Origin: Peromyscus leucopus
Taxonomy: Eukaryota; Chordata; Mammalia; Rodentia; Cricetidae
Length of the DNA: 64,000 nucleotides
Direction: 5' to 3'
Assembly: GCF_004664715.2 (NCBI RefSeq)
Contig: NC_051085.1
Span: 24,264,551 to 24,328,550, forward strand
Part shown: positions 12,441 to 23,842 of the stretch, one piece after another
Position numbering within the stretch: position 1 is the first letter of the stretch
Layout of the letters: every line of letters starts with the position of its first letter
Made by a program: the position numbers and the translations under genes
Notes under the pieces: generated by a model
Told to the model about the DNA's origin: nothing
Databases searched by the model: none
The model's input: only the letters and a program-made list of their open reading frames with translations

Positions 12441-13795
12441 ATGGGAGGGAATTTGGTCTCTGTTTGATCATATGATTGACCGTCTGAAAATGGAACAATT
12501 AAAGGAGGAGATAACTAATGTTGATGGGAATTATGTAATGTCAATTATAAATATTATTTGTTTGGTCATTTCTGTTTTATTATTTAAAAATTTGGTTAAT
12601 ATGAATGCCAAGATAAAAGTTTTAGAAAAACCTATTAAAACAGATCATAGAGATATTCAGACCCAGGCAGATGAATTGAATGGAGAACTAATCTCAACAT
12701 TGCATTATAAAGTTACAGAGAAACAGCCTAAGGCTTTCAAACAACCAAACAATCTATATAGTAACCTTACAGGAACTACCCAGTGATAGATATGCTCAAG
12801 ACTGTAAGAGATACCTGGACTCCTGTGCAAATGTTACATTTGAGGAAATTCAAAGAAGCAAGAGTCTCATATGGCATCCACTCATCTTTCATGAAGCAGA
12901 TGTTAAGCTTGTGGTCAACTTGTAATACAATTATCTCTCAAGACTGGAAAGATTTGGTTACAGCCATCTTAGAGGCTGGTCCCCAATTACAATGGAGAAC
13001 CTGGTGGAAGGATGAGGCTAAGACCATTGAACAACAGAGTAGGGCTAGAGGTTTGGAAATTTCCCAAGATCAACTTCTTGGAGAAGGCAATTATGCTAAT
13101 ATACAAAGATAATCTTTACATAATGACCACACACTGGCTTTATGCTGAATGTCAGCCTTGAATGCTTGAGAGAGAATTGAAGAAGTAGGAAAGAAAATTG
13201 AGCCATTTACAAAAGTTATACAAGCGCCCAAAAGAAACCTTCACTGATTTCTTACAAAGACTGACTTCAGCAGTAAATAGAATGATACCAAATTCAGAAG
13301 CTAGACAGATAATAATTTAATCTCTTGCTTTTGAAAAATGCTAATGCACAGTGCAAAGGGGTAATTAGGCCATTAAAGGCAAGATCAGCACCCTGGGAGG
13401 AATGGATCCAAGATACAATAAATATTGAATCGCATGACCATGATGATGCTTGGATAATAGAGGTGATTTCCAGTGGTTTGAAGAAAAATAGTAATGTCAA
13501 ATGTTTTAATTGCCTTAAACAAGGTCACCTAAAAAGATACTGTAAACAGGGTATTCCTAGAAATAATGTTTTCTCAAGGAATAATCCCAACAGAATGCAC
13601 CTCTCTTCTGGATTATGCAGGTGTGGCAAAGGCAGACATTGGACTAATGAATGTAGATCAACAAGGGACAGACAAGGTAATCTTTTGCCTTTGTCATTGG
13701 GAAATACCCTGAGGGACCTCTCACAGGCCCCCATGTCAAATCCAATTCAGCCCTTTCTTAACACCATGGAAGAAACTACATTCCAGAGCAACTAA
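12441..13795 (+). pseudogene. gag: gag remnant: matrix, capsid and nucleocapsid parts, frame-broken
   Basis: Gag builds the retroviral particle. An ATG at 12441 gives Met-Gly-Gly, a typical N-myristoylation start, but that frame stops after eight codons. Another frame (12472-12786) holds a hydrophobic stretch at about residues 21-38 of the listed frame, then a charged helix-like segment. A third frame (about 12777-13112) begins Tyr-Pro-Val-Ile and carries capsid motifs in the betaretroviral order: YGIHSSF, QDWKDLV, and a WW-containing segment. It is broken again at 13112. The major homology region is visible at about 13228-13275 (ETFTDFLQRL), with a frame change just before it. The zinc-knuckle part is open at 13325-13795. 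At least three frame changes and several stops make it non-functional. The assignment rests on motifs; the protease and pol expected next are absent. Confidence 0.85.
13325..13795 (+). pseudogene. Nucleocapsid part of gag with two zinc knuckles, second defective
   Basis: This open stretch ends capsid and enters nucleocapsid. Knuckle 1 (C60, C63, H68, C73 of the frame from 13325) is a perfect C-X2-C-X4-H-X4-C. Knuckle 2 ends with a good C-X4-H-X4-C half (C100, H105, C110, with GKG-HW typical of ERVK), but its first cysteine sits at 98 instead of 97, so C-X2-C is lost. The knuckles bind genomic RNA during packaging. The reading frame has no upstream connection to the capsid frame. Confidence 0.85.
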
Positions 13796-14469
13796 AAAAC
13801 CTAATGCCTATTGTGAAAAACCATACTGCTCTGGATGATAGAATAGCTATAGAAGAAAAAACAAAAAAATTAGGAGAAACCACATATCAAAATTGATAAA
13901 GATTAGATTTACAACCTCCTCAAATTTAGGGTTGGGGAAGGGTTTTGTTTTTGTCTTTCAGGAGAATGAAGGCATCCAGCTAAGGAATCTGAAGAAAACT
14001 GGACAAATGAGACATGTGAAGAAAAAGGACAAATCATCCAGAAAAAAAAAATGTCCCATGAAAAAGGTTTTCTGCAGTGAACCATGCATGACCATGACTA
14101 ACAGCGATTTTGAGTCTCCAGAAAGATGATGGGATCCCATAATTATGATGCCATCAACACAATGATAACACCATTAAGCTGACAAACACCACCCAAAGAT
14201 TGGTTTCAGACTCCAAACTGTTCAGGACATATCGAGATGGCTAGCTGAGATGATGCAGCCTCACAGACTACTCCAGTTAAGACTTGACCATAATCCTAAT
14301 TTTTCTTTGTGTCCCAGTAAGACTACCAGCATCCCCAATCAGCAGGAATTAGCCCAGAAAACTATAACCACATTCCCAAAAGATGGATTATGGATGTTTG
14401 TCTTTGTTTAGGGATTGATTAAAAATAGTTATTGGTCATAGTCAATGTCTTTCTGGAAAAAGAAATGGG

Positions 14470-14636
14470 AATATGATATAGAAATATATTATATAGAAAG
14501 GATAAAAAAGTAGATTATTGAATCTACTCTAAAAATATAGAAATGATAAGATAACTGGTAAATTATTGAAACTACTCTGAAAAAAGATATAGAAATAATA
14601 GGATAAAAAGGTAGATTATTGAATTTACTTTTAAAA
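14470..14636 (+). repeat. Imperfect ~50-bp tandem repeat, three units, in the provirus
   Basis: The phrase (a)ATTATTGAA-x-CTACTCT-AAAAA recurs with starts near 14514, 14562 and 14615 (spacings 48 and 53 bp). Each unit also has 'tatagaaat' followed by 'ggataa' or a variant. AT-rich and non-coding. Confidence 0.7.
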
Positions 14637-15497
14637 AGCAACTACTTGTTTTAAATATTTTGCATTGGATTGGATTTTTCTATATTGTATACAAATTTTA
14701 TATATTGATAAAAGTTTGTGATTACTTGTTATATTATTTGCTGGAACATACTGTACATATACTTCTACTCTTGTTCAAGGTATTGTACTATACAGTGCAT
14801 TTAACAATGCAATACAAATTGCTAGTCCTTGGAAGTCATTATTACCAACTAATTAGGATATAAAAAAAATGCAAGTTAGTAGTTAGTCATTACAATCAAA
14901 ATTTTAAGTCATATTAGGTATGTTTTCAAGGTCAAACAGATATATTTTAGATAGACAGGTCATCTTCAAACACATCAGATATCTGCAGAATATGGTATTT
15001 AAGATGTTTTAAGAACATAGATTCTTTTTTTTTTTTTTAATGACAATGAGACATGTCTGCTTCTGGCAGCAGCAATCTACTTCAGAGAAGATGGTGGGCA
15101 TCAAAGAAACTCCATACGGAGTTTACTTTCTTTGTGGCAAAAGTTAACCACTGGACAAGAAAGTACCCTTGCCTCGACTACTGGCAGTACTGACACAAGA
15201 GAATGGACTGCTGAACCTTGCCAAGATAAGATTGGAAGGCCTTTTAGAACATCCTGCTTCACAGAAATATCTGTCAGATGTTTGAAGCCTATAGGCCAAA
15301 GACAGATTCCCAAATGTAGCAGAGGAACCTTAGGTGACAGGCAGCTAACTTTCCTGTCATTTCTCATATTTTTTTGGAAGTCTCTTGCCTGTACTTCCTG
15401 TTTACTCAGTTAATATTATTTCCTTCTCAGGTCTTTGAAGGAGTTGAAGATTAGATAGTTACAGTTACAGTTTTCCTTGTTAACAAATTCAGAAAAG

Positions 15498-15647
15498 GCT
15501 GGGTGGTGGTGGTGCACACCTTTAATTTCAGCACTTGGAAGTCAGAGGCAGGCAGATCTCTGTGAGTTCAAGGCCAGCCTGGTCTCCAGAGCAAAATCCA
15601 GGCAAGGTGCAAAGCTACACAGAGAAACCCTGTCTCAAATTTTTTTT
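15498..15647 (+). mobile_element. B1 SINE inside the provirus
   Basis: B1 in sense from 'gctgggtggtggtggtgcac' to 'aaaccctgtctcaaa'. The flanks ttcagaaaag (15488-15497) and tccagaaaag (15648-15657) match at 9 of 10, so the B1 landed after the provirus. Confidence 0.9.
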
Positions 15648-15923
15648 TCCAGAAAAGAAGCTCACTAAAGAGGTGTAAAGTGTATAAGTTTGAAAGACAT
15701 CAAAAGATAGTTTGGGGTTGGTAATACAAGTTAGGATAGAAAGTGAATTAGATACAACATTTTGAACACATCAAAATAAGATAAATAATGGAATATTTTC
15801 TCTGAATCTGTCAAATGTTAATGAACTAGACATTGTTAATGTAATTCTTGACTATACATATTATATATAGTTATTGTACTTACTTTATATAGTTATTCAT
15901 ATATTAGTTACAACCTTTTAGAC

Positions 15924-15936
15924 AAAAAAGGAGAAA
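15924..15936 (+). other. Polypurine tract
   Basis: AAAAAAGGAGAAA directly abuts the TG of the 3' LTR, the standard plus-strand priming site. Confidence 0.85.
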
Positions 15937-16289
15937 TGTGATGATATATTGTGTACCCTAATAATATTTGCCTGAAGATCAGAGAATAGAACAAGCCACT
16001 AGATTAAACATAGGTGCCAGGCAGTGGCGGCACACACCTTTAATCCCAGGACTGGGAAGCACACATGCCTTTAATGGATGGGTGGAGAAAGGTATATCAG
16101 GTATGAGGAGACAGGAACTAGAAGTCTTTTAGGCTAAGGATACTCTTTCGGTTGGAGCTCTTTCAGGCTGAGGAGCTGATGTGGTAAAAGGCAGTGGCTG
16201 TGGTTTGCTTGGCTTCTTTGATCTTTCAGGTTTCATCCCAATATCTGGACTTTTTTTTATTAAAAAACTTTTTAAAAATTTGAGCAACA
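15937..16289 (+). repeat. 3' LTR of the provirus
   Basis: Starts TGTGATGATATATTGTG and ends GAGCAACA, 353 bp, colinear with the 5' LTR. It keeps 'taatatttgcctgaagatca' that is partly deleted in the 5' copy. Confidence 0.9.
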
Positions 16290-16954
16290 GTTTGTTTTTA
16301 ATTGAATTATTGTTTCCCCAGGGCTGAGAAGTTTCCACCATCATCAAGGTATTTAATTAGGGTTCATTCTCCACAGTAGGCTCCAACAGAGGCCAGAACT
16401 GTATCCCTCTGAGTTAATAGTGTGGGATCTTTGATGACTACACACAGGGATGTGCTGCAGCTGAAAACCATCCTAAGATACTGGTCTTTCCAGTATGCTG
16501 CTAACCAAAAAAAAAAAAAAAAATCTATAAAAATCTAAAGCAAACCTCAAGCATAGAATATAGAAATGTTCTCTTCCCAACTTAGGTTAAGATAGAAAGA
16601 GTAAAAAGGAAATTTTCATGGAAAAAGAAGCAAATCATTGCTCTAATACTGATTATGAGCAGCATAATTTGAGGTACATACCACTTAATTTCAGTTCATT
16701 ACTTCTACATTAAAAATGGAGAATTTTTCAAGTAAACACAATAATTATTTAAACATATTTTAGAAGTTGTAACTAGTCCGTAATAATTAAAATATTATTG
16801 GGCATAAATCCATAGGAAATACTTAATTAAGAAACAATGAAGTAATTAATAAGAGAATAAAATAGTTTCCCAAGTCTTCAAATGAGGAGTGTGTCCTTCC
16901 CTCAATACTAAATAAAATGTAATTATAAATTTTTACATTCATGGTAGGCAGATG
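16290..16954. other. Unique AT-rich DNA
   Basis: No repeat or exon recognised apart from a short poly-A at 16508-16523. Confidence 0.5.
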
Positions 16955-17100
16955 GTTATTTATTTAAGAAAAAAATGTTTATGGAATCTTTGCCCTGTGC
17001 AAAACTCTGCTCTAGACACTGATACTATAACAATGAATAAAATACATCCTTCAGCAAAGGAGGCCAGTTTCTAGCTAGTTTAGGGGAAAATTTCAGATGA
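16955..17100 (+). mobile_element. LINE-2 3'-end remnant
   Basis: 'ctctgctctagacactgata' followed by 'aatgaataaaatacatcctt' and 'ggccagtttctagctagttt' tracks the L2 3'-end pattern (tgttctaggcactg / gaacaaaaca / agcttacattctag). Decayed. Confidence 0.5.
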
Positions 17101-19077
17101 ACTATGCAATGGATACAGAAGAGTAAGCTATATGACAAAATTAGGTAAACAAATCCAGACATACAGAAGGAAAATCTGTTGTCTCTGACTGCTGCTGTGC
17201 TGTAAAAAATATCTTTAAACCAGAAGCAAATGAGATGTGTCTGGTTGATTAAACTGCCCAAGCAAAGCTGTGAAGTTGTGAAAATTCTTAATTTGTTACG
17301 GAGAATAGATTTCCATAGTTATAGCACCCAGTCCATAGAAGGGAAAATTAAGATAAGGATGGCATTATAACCTTGCCATACATGAATGCCATCTGAAGTA
17401 TTTGCACTTAATCCCATATAATCTTAGAAAGTAATTTTGAGTAGTTATGCTCCTAATTCTTAAGGAGAAGTTGTTAGGACTGTATACAATCTTCATGAGA
17501 AAGATGCATGTCGTCTACTATAACATTGCAATATGAAATAGAAATACATTTTTGACATAGAGTTATTGGGCTCAGAATTTTTCTTCCCTCTTAAAATTTC
17601 ACACTAAATTTAATTTTCTGTCCTGATATGGAAAATTACTCATTTTCCCCAAAGGGACAGGAATTCCTTTGGTGTAGCATTCTACAGAATGTTGAGACAC
17701 ATGTGACATCTTGTCTTGTGATCATTACACTTATAGGACAACCTCTATATTTCCCAGTTTTACTCAGGGATTTTTCCACCCAGGGATAGCCTACCCTTCA
17801 TTCTTGGCGTCACCTGAAATAAAATCAGTCTCACAACTAACGTTCTTCCATTCTGCTAAGTTTGGCATTCGGGGATCTTGATGCTGATTACAGAAGTTTT
17901 AATCTGCAAACCATACCCCCAAGTTAGTGCCCTGTAATCGCATCCACAGGACAAAACTACTGCCAATCATCCCTTGTGACCTCCCCGCTGCCAGCCTTGA
18001 AATCCTGTCTGTGAGTCCCATTCCCATAACCAAAGCCTTTCTGCCTGTGAACAAGGAGATCTTGACAGCCTGCCATTTCACTTCATCTGTGATTCCAGCC
18101 TGTCCTATTGGCAAAGGTTAGACAACTACATCTATAACCAACCTTTGTAGCCAGGAGACTTATCTGACCCCTCTCTGTTTGATGACATCTCTTGTCAAGT
18201 GTTTGATCTCTCTCCTTTTACGCATTTACCTACTGACGCATATGGGAATACCCAGAGATAGCACTGTATAGAGTTTCAAAATTGTAGAAAGTTGTTGATT
18301 TTTGGTCAACAGCAATAACAAAAGTAACAAAATAACTACTTCTAGACTATGCTAACTCACAGTCATTACAACCAGTTTCATCTGTAGTGAAGACTGAAAG
18401 AATGAGAAGCTTGCTTCCTTCCTTGAAAACAAGCAAGTAAACATCTGTATCCCAAAGTTCCATAGCAACAGGCCGTGTGTGGAGGTGACTTAGCCCTCCT
18501 TCTGGTCTGTCATCACTGTGTTCCCCTGCCAGAGTTCAAATTGTACTTAATCACAGGAACATGCCAGGAATGCAAACAGGAAGAGGAGGGAAATGGTTCA
18601 ATTGATTGTTGGTCCACTTGCTAGTCCCATAGCAAAAAAAAAAAAAAAAAAAAAAAAACCCTCTCACATTTTAGGGAACTAATATGCTAATATTTTCAGC
18701 CAAGATTGTAGACTTACAGAAAAAAAAACTGAAGAACAATTCTTTAAAAATTTTAATCATAATTGTATTGTCTCTGTGATTTTTTAAAACTAATTACTAA
18801 GTGCTGATTTAAACAAAATTACAGTTGATATCGTGTTCTGGATGTGTTATAGTACTTGAACCTGAAAGATAATAGGTTTCCTCCGGACCTTTGGACCGAA
18901 GGCCTTTCTCTGCAAGTTCCTGGAATCTGAGTAATTTTTTTTCTCTCTCCAAATAATGTGAATCATAATTATGCTGGGAAGCACTGAGCCACCGTACAGA
19001 AATATTAAAACAGTACTATACATTGCATTCTACAGCTCCCTATCTCAATATATGCATAATACTAAGTAAGGTAGTAA
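17101..19077. other. Unclassified DNA with a less AT-rich part at 17750-18240
   Basis: No clear family. The part at 17750-18240 is richer in GC, with C-rich runs and a few CpGs, and has overlapping open frames on both strands (64 and 71 codons) without domains. It could be an unrecognised old LTR or a conserved block. A 26-bp poly-A lies at 18633-18658. Confidence 0.4.
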
Positions 19078-19441
19078 TAACTGTTAGGCTGCTGCAAAAA
19101 AATCTGAGAGCTGAATGGATTATAAACAGCAGCTTATTTCTCGCAATTTAGGAGGCCAAGAAGGCCGCCTGTAAGTGTTGTTAGACACTCTGCGTTGTGA
19201 GGGCCCATTTCCTTGCTGTTAAATAGTCTCATTCCTGATGCATTTTTCTAATGGTAGAAGCGAGGTGGCATATGCAGCAGTTCAAAGGAGTTTTCATACG
19301 GAGTTTTCATAAGGAGTTTTTATATAGTTCTACCCAAGAGGGCCGAGCCTTTTCACTCACTCAAGTCCTCTTCTAATATTACTCAATGGGTTAAGACTCG
19401 ATGTGTAAATTTAGAGAGGGCACAGATATTCGTCTGTAGCA
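19078..19441 (-). mobile_element. MLT1-like MaLR LTR
   Basis: In reverse it follows the MLT1A-type LTR throughout: the end block (gttaggctgctgcaaaaaaa), 'ggattataaacagcagctta', 'gagggcccatttccttgctg', and the start block near 19385-19441 ('ggttaagactcgatgtgtaa' then a G-rich/'cagatattcgtctg' segment). MLT1 is an ERVL-MaLR family older than the rodent-primate split; the decay fits. Confidence 0.75.
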
Positions 19442-20010
19442 CTTCCTTTTTAGATTTTCCTTTCAAAATCAGGATGTGCTTTAAAGATGAATCAATTCGA
19501 TGCATGGTTGATTGTTTTAAAACCTCATCATTTACACTTCTCCTGACAAAATAAAACAGATAATCTGAGCTACACGAGGGCCGCAAGTTACATGAGAAGC
19601 TGCTAAGTAAGATGCAAACATTTCAGGAAGGAACAGTCAAGTAGTTTTCAAGCAGTTTCCAGAAACCAGAAAGGTGGATTCATCCTTCTTTAAGATAATG
19701 GGTTTGGGGCAATATTGTAACAGCTGGTCAATCAGGAACTATGCATTTAACAGTTATTATAACTCATAATTTAGACAAACAAGCAGAAAAATTCAGCCTG
19801 TGTTTCAGTAAAAATGCCAGTACCATGATTGTGATGGCAGTCATTGTGGTTTTAAAAGTTTAAGTTTGAAAGAGGATCTTACGTGTTTATCTATTCCATA
19901 TCACCAGATACAGACACCAGGAGAGATATAGATAAGGGTGAAGTTCCATAAAAAAAATTATCTTTAAACTCTAGGAATTACCCCATAGTCAAGCTGAAAA
20001 ATTCTGCTTA
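19442..20010. other. Unique DNA
   Basis: No repeat or exon recognised. Confidence 0.5.
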
Positions 20011-20240
20011 GGGGGCAAGGAGATGTCTTAGCAATTAAAGCTGCTTGCCTCGCAAGCCTGCTGACAAGAGCTTGATCCCATAAACCCACATAAAAAGCCA
20101 CATGTGGTGGCAAACATCTGTAATCTCAGAACTCCTAGGGGGAGACTGGAAGTGGAGACAGGATAATAAGCTAGAAACCCCTTTAGCGCACAGCACACAA
20201 GCTGAAACAAGAGAGACCCTACTTCAATAAAATGGTTATC
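20011..20240 (+). mobile_element. Composite ID/B1 SINE (B4-like), old
   Basis: A tRNA-like head ('aggagatgtcttagcaatta', 'gcttgcctcgcaagcctgct') joined to a B1-like part ('acatgtggtggcaaacatct', 'gtaatctcagaactcctagg') with 'gagagaccctacttcaa' as the tail. This head-body order is the B4/ID-B1 composite known in muroids. Confidence 0.7.
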
Positions 20241-20289
20241 CTTCAGCCACCACATATGAACCATGTAACACAAACATCTACAGATATAC

Positions 20290-20316
20290 AGACACACACA
20301 GACACAGACACAGACA

Positions 20317-20367
<51 letters not shown>
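20290..20367. repeat. (CA)n microsatellite with CAGA interruptions
   Basis: CAGA-interrupted start and a pure run of over 20 CA units. It explains the long cysteine/valine open frame on the minus strand. Confidence 0.95.
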
Positions 20368-20368
<1 letters not shown>

Positions 20369-21354
20369 ACAAAGCAACTACAACATGAATTTCACTTAGG
20401 GACCCTCCAAGGGTCCCAGGACCTTTCCTCGGGGACTATTTCAGAGAATGAAGACAGGGAGCCCTCCAGAATGTATACCATTACAAGACTAGAGAAGGAG
20501 AAGCGGTCTTTCTTCTCCTTGAGGTCCTGGCACAAGACACAGGATGTTCAATCCTCTCACAGAACATGTCTAAGAAATTACATAGATCATTTCCACCACA
20601 CCTTAACCCTGCCAAATTCAAACCAAGCAAGCTAGGTTACATTTCAGAGATCATCAAAGGGACATTTTATGTCTTAAAAATTACATGTTTTAGGTTTTCA
20701 TAGCCTTTGCTATAAAATAATCTCCCTTCTATGTAGTTTAAATCATCTTCTTACAAATTTTTCTCCAATCACCCTTAGAGGAGACAGTGAACATCTGGTC
20801 AACTGATGTCTCAATGGTATTTATGACAATGATGTTTCCATTTGAAATTTAAGGACTCCAGTCAGGAGTTTTTAAGAGACTCTTAACTCAATTTGAGATC
20901 CTTTCTTTTGGGTATATTTTCTGATTTAAATGTTTGCCTTAATGGAACTGATTGGATATACTTATACAGGACTACTTTTATACTTTTACCTGTGTTATAT
21001 TTCTATTGTTCAAAGCCTTAATATATTAGGAAAATTCTGAAAGTTAGGTGCAGCCTCTTGTATTCACATTTAATTATTGATATTAATCATTTAGATGGTC
21101 CATGGTGTCCAAGTACTTGGCAATCAGCCCATCAATTTCTTAGTGGACACAAAAAGTTCCTAAGCTCTTTGCATTCATCATTTTTGAAATTCAGTGGGCA
21201 GGTCATCCACTTTCCACCTCATCCTTTTCTGATTTCTCCAATTATTTCCCCACCCAGGCCAGTGATATTCTTTTTTTTCTCTTATAAGTTAGATACTTCA
21301 TTTACTAAGGTCCTAGGCCTGGCCCCAGCAAAGCATAAGGATCTTAAATGGCTC
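20368..21354. other. Unique DNA
   Basis: No repeat or exon recognised; the 101-codon open frame at 21058-21363 has no recognisable domain. Confidence 0.5.
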
Positions 21355-21735
21355 AGAGTTTGAGGAGATTATGAGAAGCTGTGGACAGCTAAAGCAGCTT
21401 TTTTTCTACCAGCAAACAAACCACTGAGGCAGGTACACAGGCCTACAGACAGAAAGACACAGGCAGGCTGGCAAAGGCAAAATTCTAGGGCTTCTGACCT
21501 CAAGGTCATATTTATACACAAAGCCTAGACCAAATGTGGCATTCTGCAAGAAATGGTTATGTAAGAGATGACATCACGGTTTACTTTTGAGTTCCCCAGA
21601 CATCTGGTGTCAGCCATTTTGCAGTGATTCACAGTCCTCCAGATGTCCGGTGTCAGACATCTTGGCTCATGTTGGGTGTCCATATCAGTGCCATGTTGTA
21701 TAAACACAAATTGGCCCTTAGGGCCCTCTATTTCC
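21355..21735 (-). mobile_element. Candidate LTR with duplicated enhancer-like unit
   Basis: On the minus strand, two ~40-bp units each with 'ctgacacc' and 'catctgg' or 'gatgtctgg' (21597-21621 and 21637-21661 on the plus strand) are followed by TGATGTCATC (CRE/AP1-like), then TATAAATA (plus-strand tatttata near 21512) and a T/C-rich run. That is the U3-to-TATA order of an LTR promoter. Ends and target duplication were not found, so the class is unknown. Confidence 0.35.
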
Positions 21736-23842
21736 TACACTTAAATCTTTGTTACTTAAAACCCCATACAGTCTTTCCCTCTTTATGCTTTTAGGAGAGT
21801 CCTATTAACTCTACCTTAAAAATTCTCCTCACAGCTAACTTTGATAAACAGCATACATACTATGCATTGCTCTTTGCAGTGGTTAATGGAACAACAAGAA
21901 ACAAGGTGAATACCTTTTGTTGTGGGCGGAACAGGTACTGACCATCCTCACTTCTGTTTCTCCAAGAGCACCTACAACTGTTTCTGACCACATTTACAAA
22001 GTGGGTGTAATGTACACACCCTTTTCATTAGTCTTTCCCTGTTCCATCGCTAAGGTCCCTCACAGGAAGATGAGAAGATGGGCAAGCACAAGCACCTTTA
22101 TTGGTATCTTGTGGTCACACAACAGGGGATAATTTCATCTTGATTTGCTTTTTATGGTACAACCAAATCTTACTGTTTTGGAAAGCACCTAAACACAAAA
22201 CTTAGCTATGCGAAGTCATCAGGGGAGGCTACTGTGGCTATGTTAAGTTTGGTTCTCAGGGGTTTCTGTGTCATTCACTTGGTGACAATAGCTTATCGTG
22301 GACGAGGAACAGCCACCTGGGAGGACTGATTGTTATTTGAAAACTCCCTTAGAGAAATTTTGTTGTATGCAATTGTAAATTAATGTATAGTTTTTCAATG
22401 TCAATAGCTTAATAAACCCTACCAAATGAATAGTACATTAAACTTTCTAACTAATATCTTAGGTTAAACGTAAGAGCACATGGTGTTGGACCGGGTAATT
22501 TCTTATTCTCTCCAAATGGTGACTTAGGAAATGAGCCATAAGCTCTATGTGCACAAGTATATCATAAAAAGCTCATTGACTACAGTACAAGCATAGTACT
22601 GCCTTCCATGTGCCTGTCACGGCACCTCTCAAGAGGTGTCACTTAATAGCATTCCTAACATCACCTTGAACCCCTAATGAGAAGGTAAAAGGAAAAAAAC
22701 GGGGAGATATTGTTTCCCCACTTTGTGTAAAGCAAAGTCAGAATTGAAAAGGCAACAACATGATATATCTTGGTCCTCTTCCAGGATCAGTGAGAGCCCT
22801 GCCAAAAAGCAAGAAACAGTATCTGAAATGTTTGAAAGGCAAGAGATGTGCCAACCCTATCCACAAGGTTACTTGAGACAGGAATGGGGAGTTTCTGAAT
22901 GATTGGCACGACTTCTTGCCATTATCAATTAAGGCTTAGAGAGCTCACTCAATATGCATAGTTATTTTACCCAGTACCAGAAAGGCAGCATTTCTCCACG
23001 GCAGAAGGCAGTTACAGTCTGTATAATATAGCTAACTAAAGAATGGCTCTAAATGCAGAGAGAGAAAGAGGGTGGGATTGGCTTGATAACAGTCATTGGC
23101 TCTAAGCCTAGGCAATGGATGATGTGCCAATCATCCTACAATTTGGTCATTTATCAATAAACATTTCTTCTGTGAGTCAAAGGACACCTATAAGAAATAC
23201 TGCCTAGTGATTATCATCCAATGTATAGCCCACACAAATATAACTTTTGGATAGGGAAAGTTCTGCTCCATGGGCTAGTAGTGATTTGTGTAATATCTCA
23301 ACAAGCAAGTTGAGTTCATTTTTTTAAACACCAATTCTTTGAGTCTCTCCTGAGTACAGAGGGGAACAACCTGGGACATCTCAAAAAAGTTTGTGTAGTT
23401 TGTTCCTTTGCTGCCTTCTATGTGACTATGTGACTTCTATGAGACAGGGAATAATCACAAAGCCATGTAAAAATAAAATGTATTGTATACTTTCTCCTCT
23501 CCTGCCCTATACCTAAAAAAATGCTGATAGCATAAGGTTTTAATCTAAGAAAGAACTTTTCAGATCTTCCTAGTAAATTGATTCTTTTCTTTGGGAGGTA
23601 TATTAACCCCTTCAGGTAACTGAAATAGTCATCTTAGGACCATGTCCTCTCTCAGGTGAATTCTGTGGCCCATAAAAATGGACATACCTCATACATAAGT
23701 ACGCATTGCATTCAACACATTTTCAAGGACTGCGGACTATGTTAGGCTTCAGGTCTACAGATTAGCATCGCCTTAGAGAGAACGGCATTACTAATAAATT
23801 AACATAAAGACTTTTCTCTTTCTCATGTTCCCCTTCTTTCAT
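21736..23842. other. Unique DNA
   Basis: No transposon family, exon or RNA gene was recognised; the open frame at 21917-22132 is featureless. Confidence 0.5.

Larger units (their letters stand above)
13796..15936 (+). other. 3' internal region of provirus without pol or env
   Basis: About 2.1 kb between gag and the 3' LTR. Translation in all frames shows no YxDD, integrase HHCC/DDE, protease DTG or envelope features. The open frame at 13893-14129 is lysine-rich and featureless. The part 15050-15460 is less AT-rich and has overlapping open frames (15132-15413 plus, 15101-15367 minus) of unknown meaning. The stretch includes an imperfect tandem repeat and a B1. Confidence 0.6.
11684..16289 (+). 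mobile_element. Gag-only ERVK provirus (mys-like), two LTRs
   Basis: A 4.6-kb provirus with 5' LTR, primer site, leader, broken gag, long non-coding 3' internal part, polypurine tract and 3' LTR. Flanking hexamers atttgc (11678-11683) and gtttgt (16290-16295) agree at 4 of 6, with two transitions, plausible for an old 6-bp duplication. No reverse transcriptase, integrase, protease or env motif could be found in any frame, so it looks non-autonomous. A hand alignment of the two LTRs gives about 40 substitutions over roughly 310 comparable positions (approximate), so insertion is old. A B1 later landed in its 3' part. Resemblance to Peromyscus mys elements is from memory and tentative. Confidence 0.85.

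Noticed and set aside
15132..15413. Possible accessory gene in the provirus 3' part
   Set aside because: 93-codon frame without domain, overlapped by a similar-length minus-strand frame; no splice acceptor evidence.
20028..20372. Cys/Val-rich open frame on the minus strand
   Set aside because: Translation of a (CA)n microsatellite.
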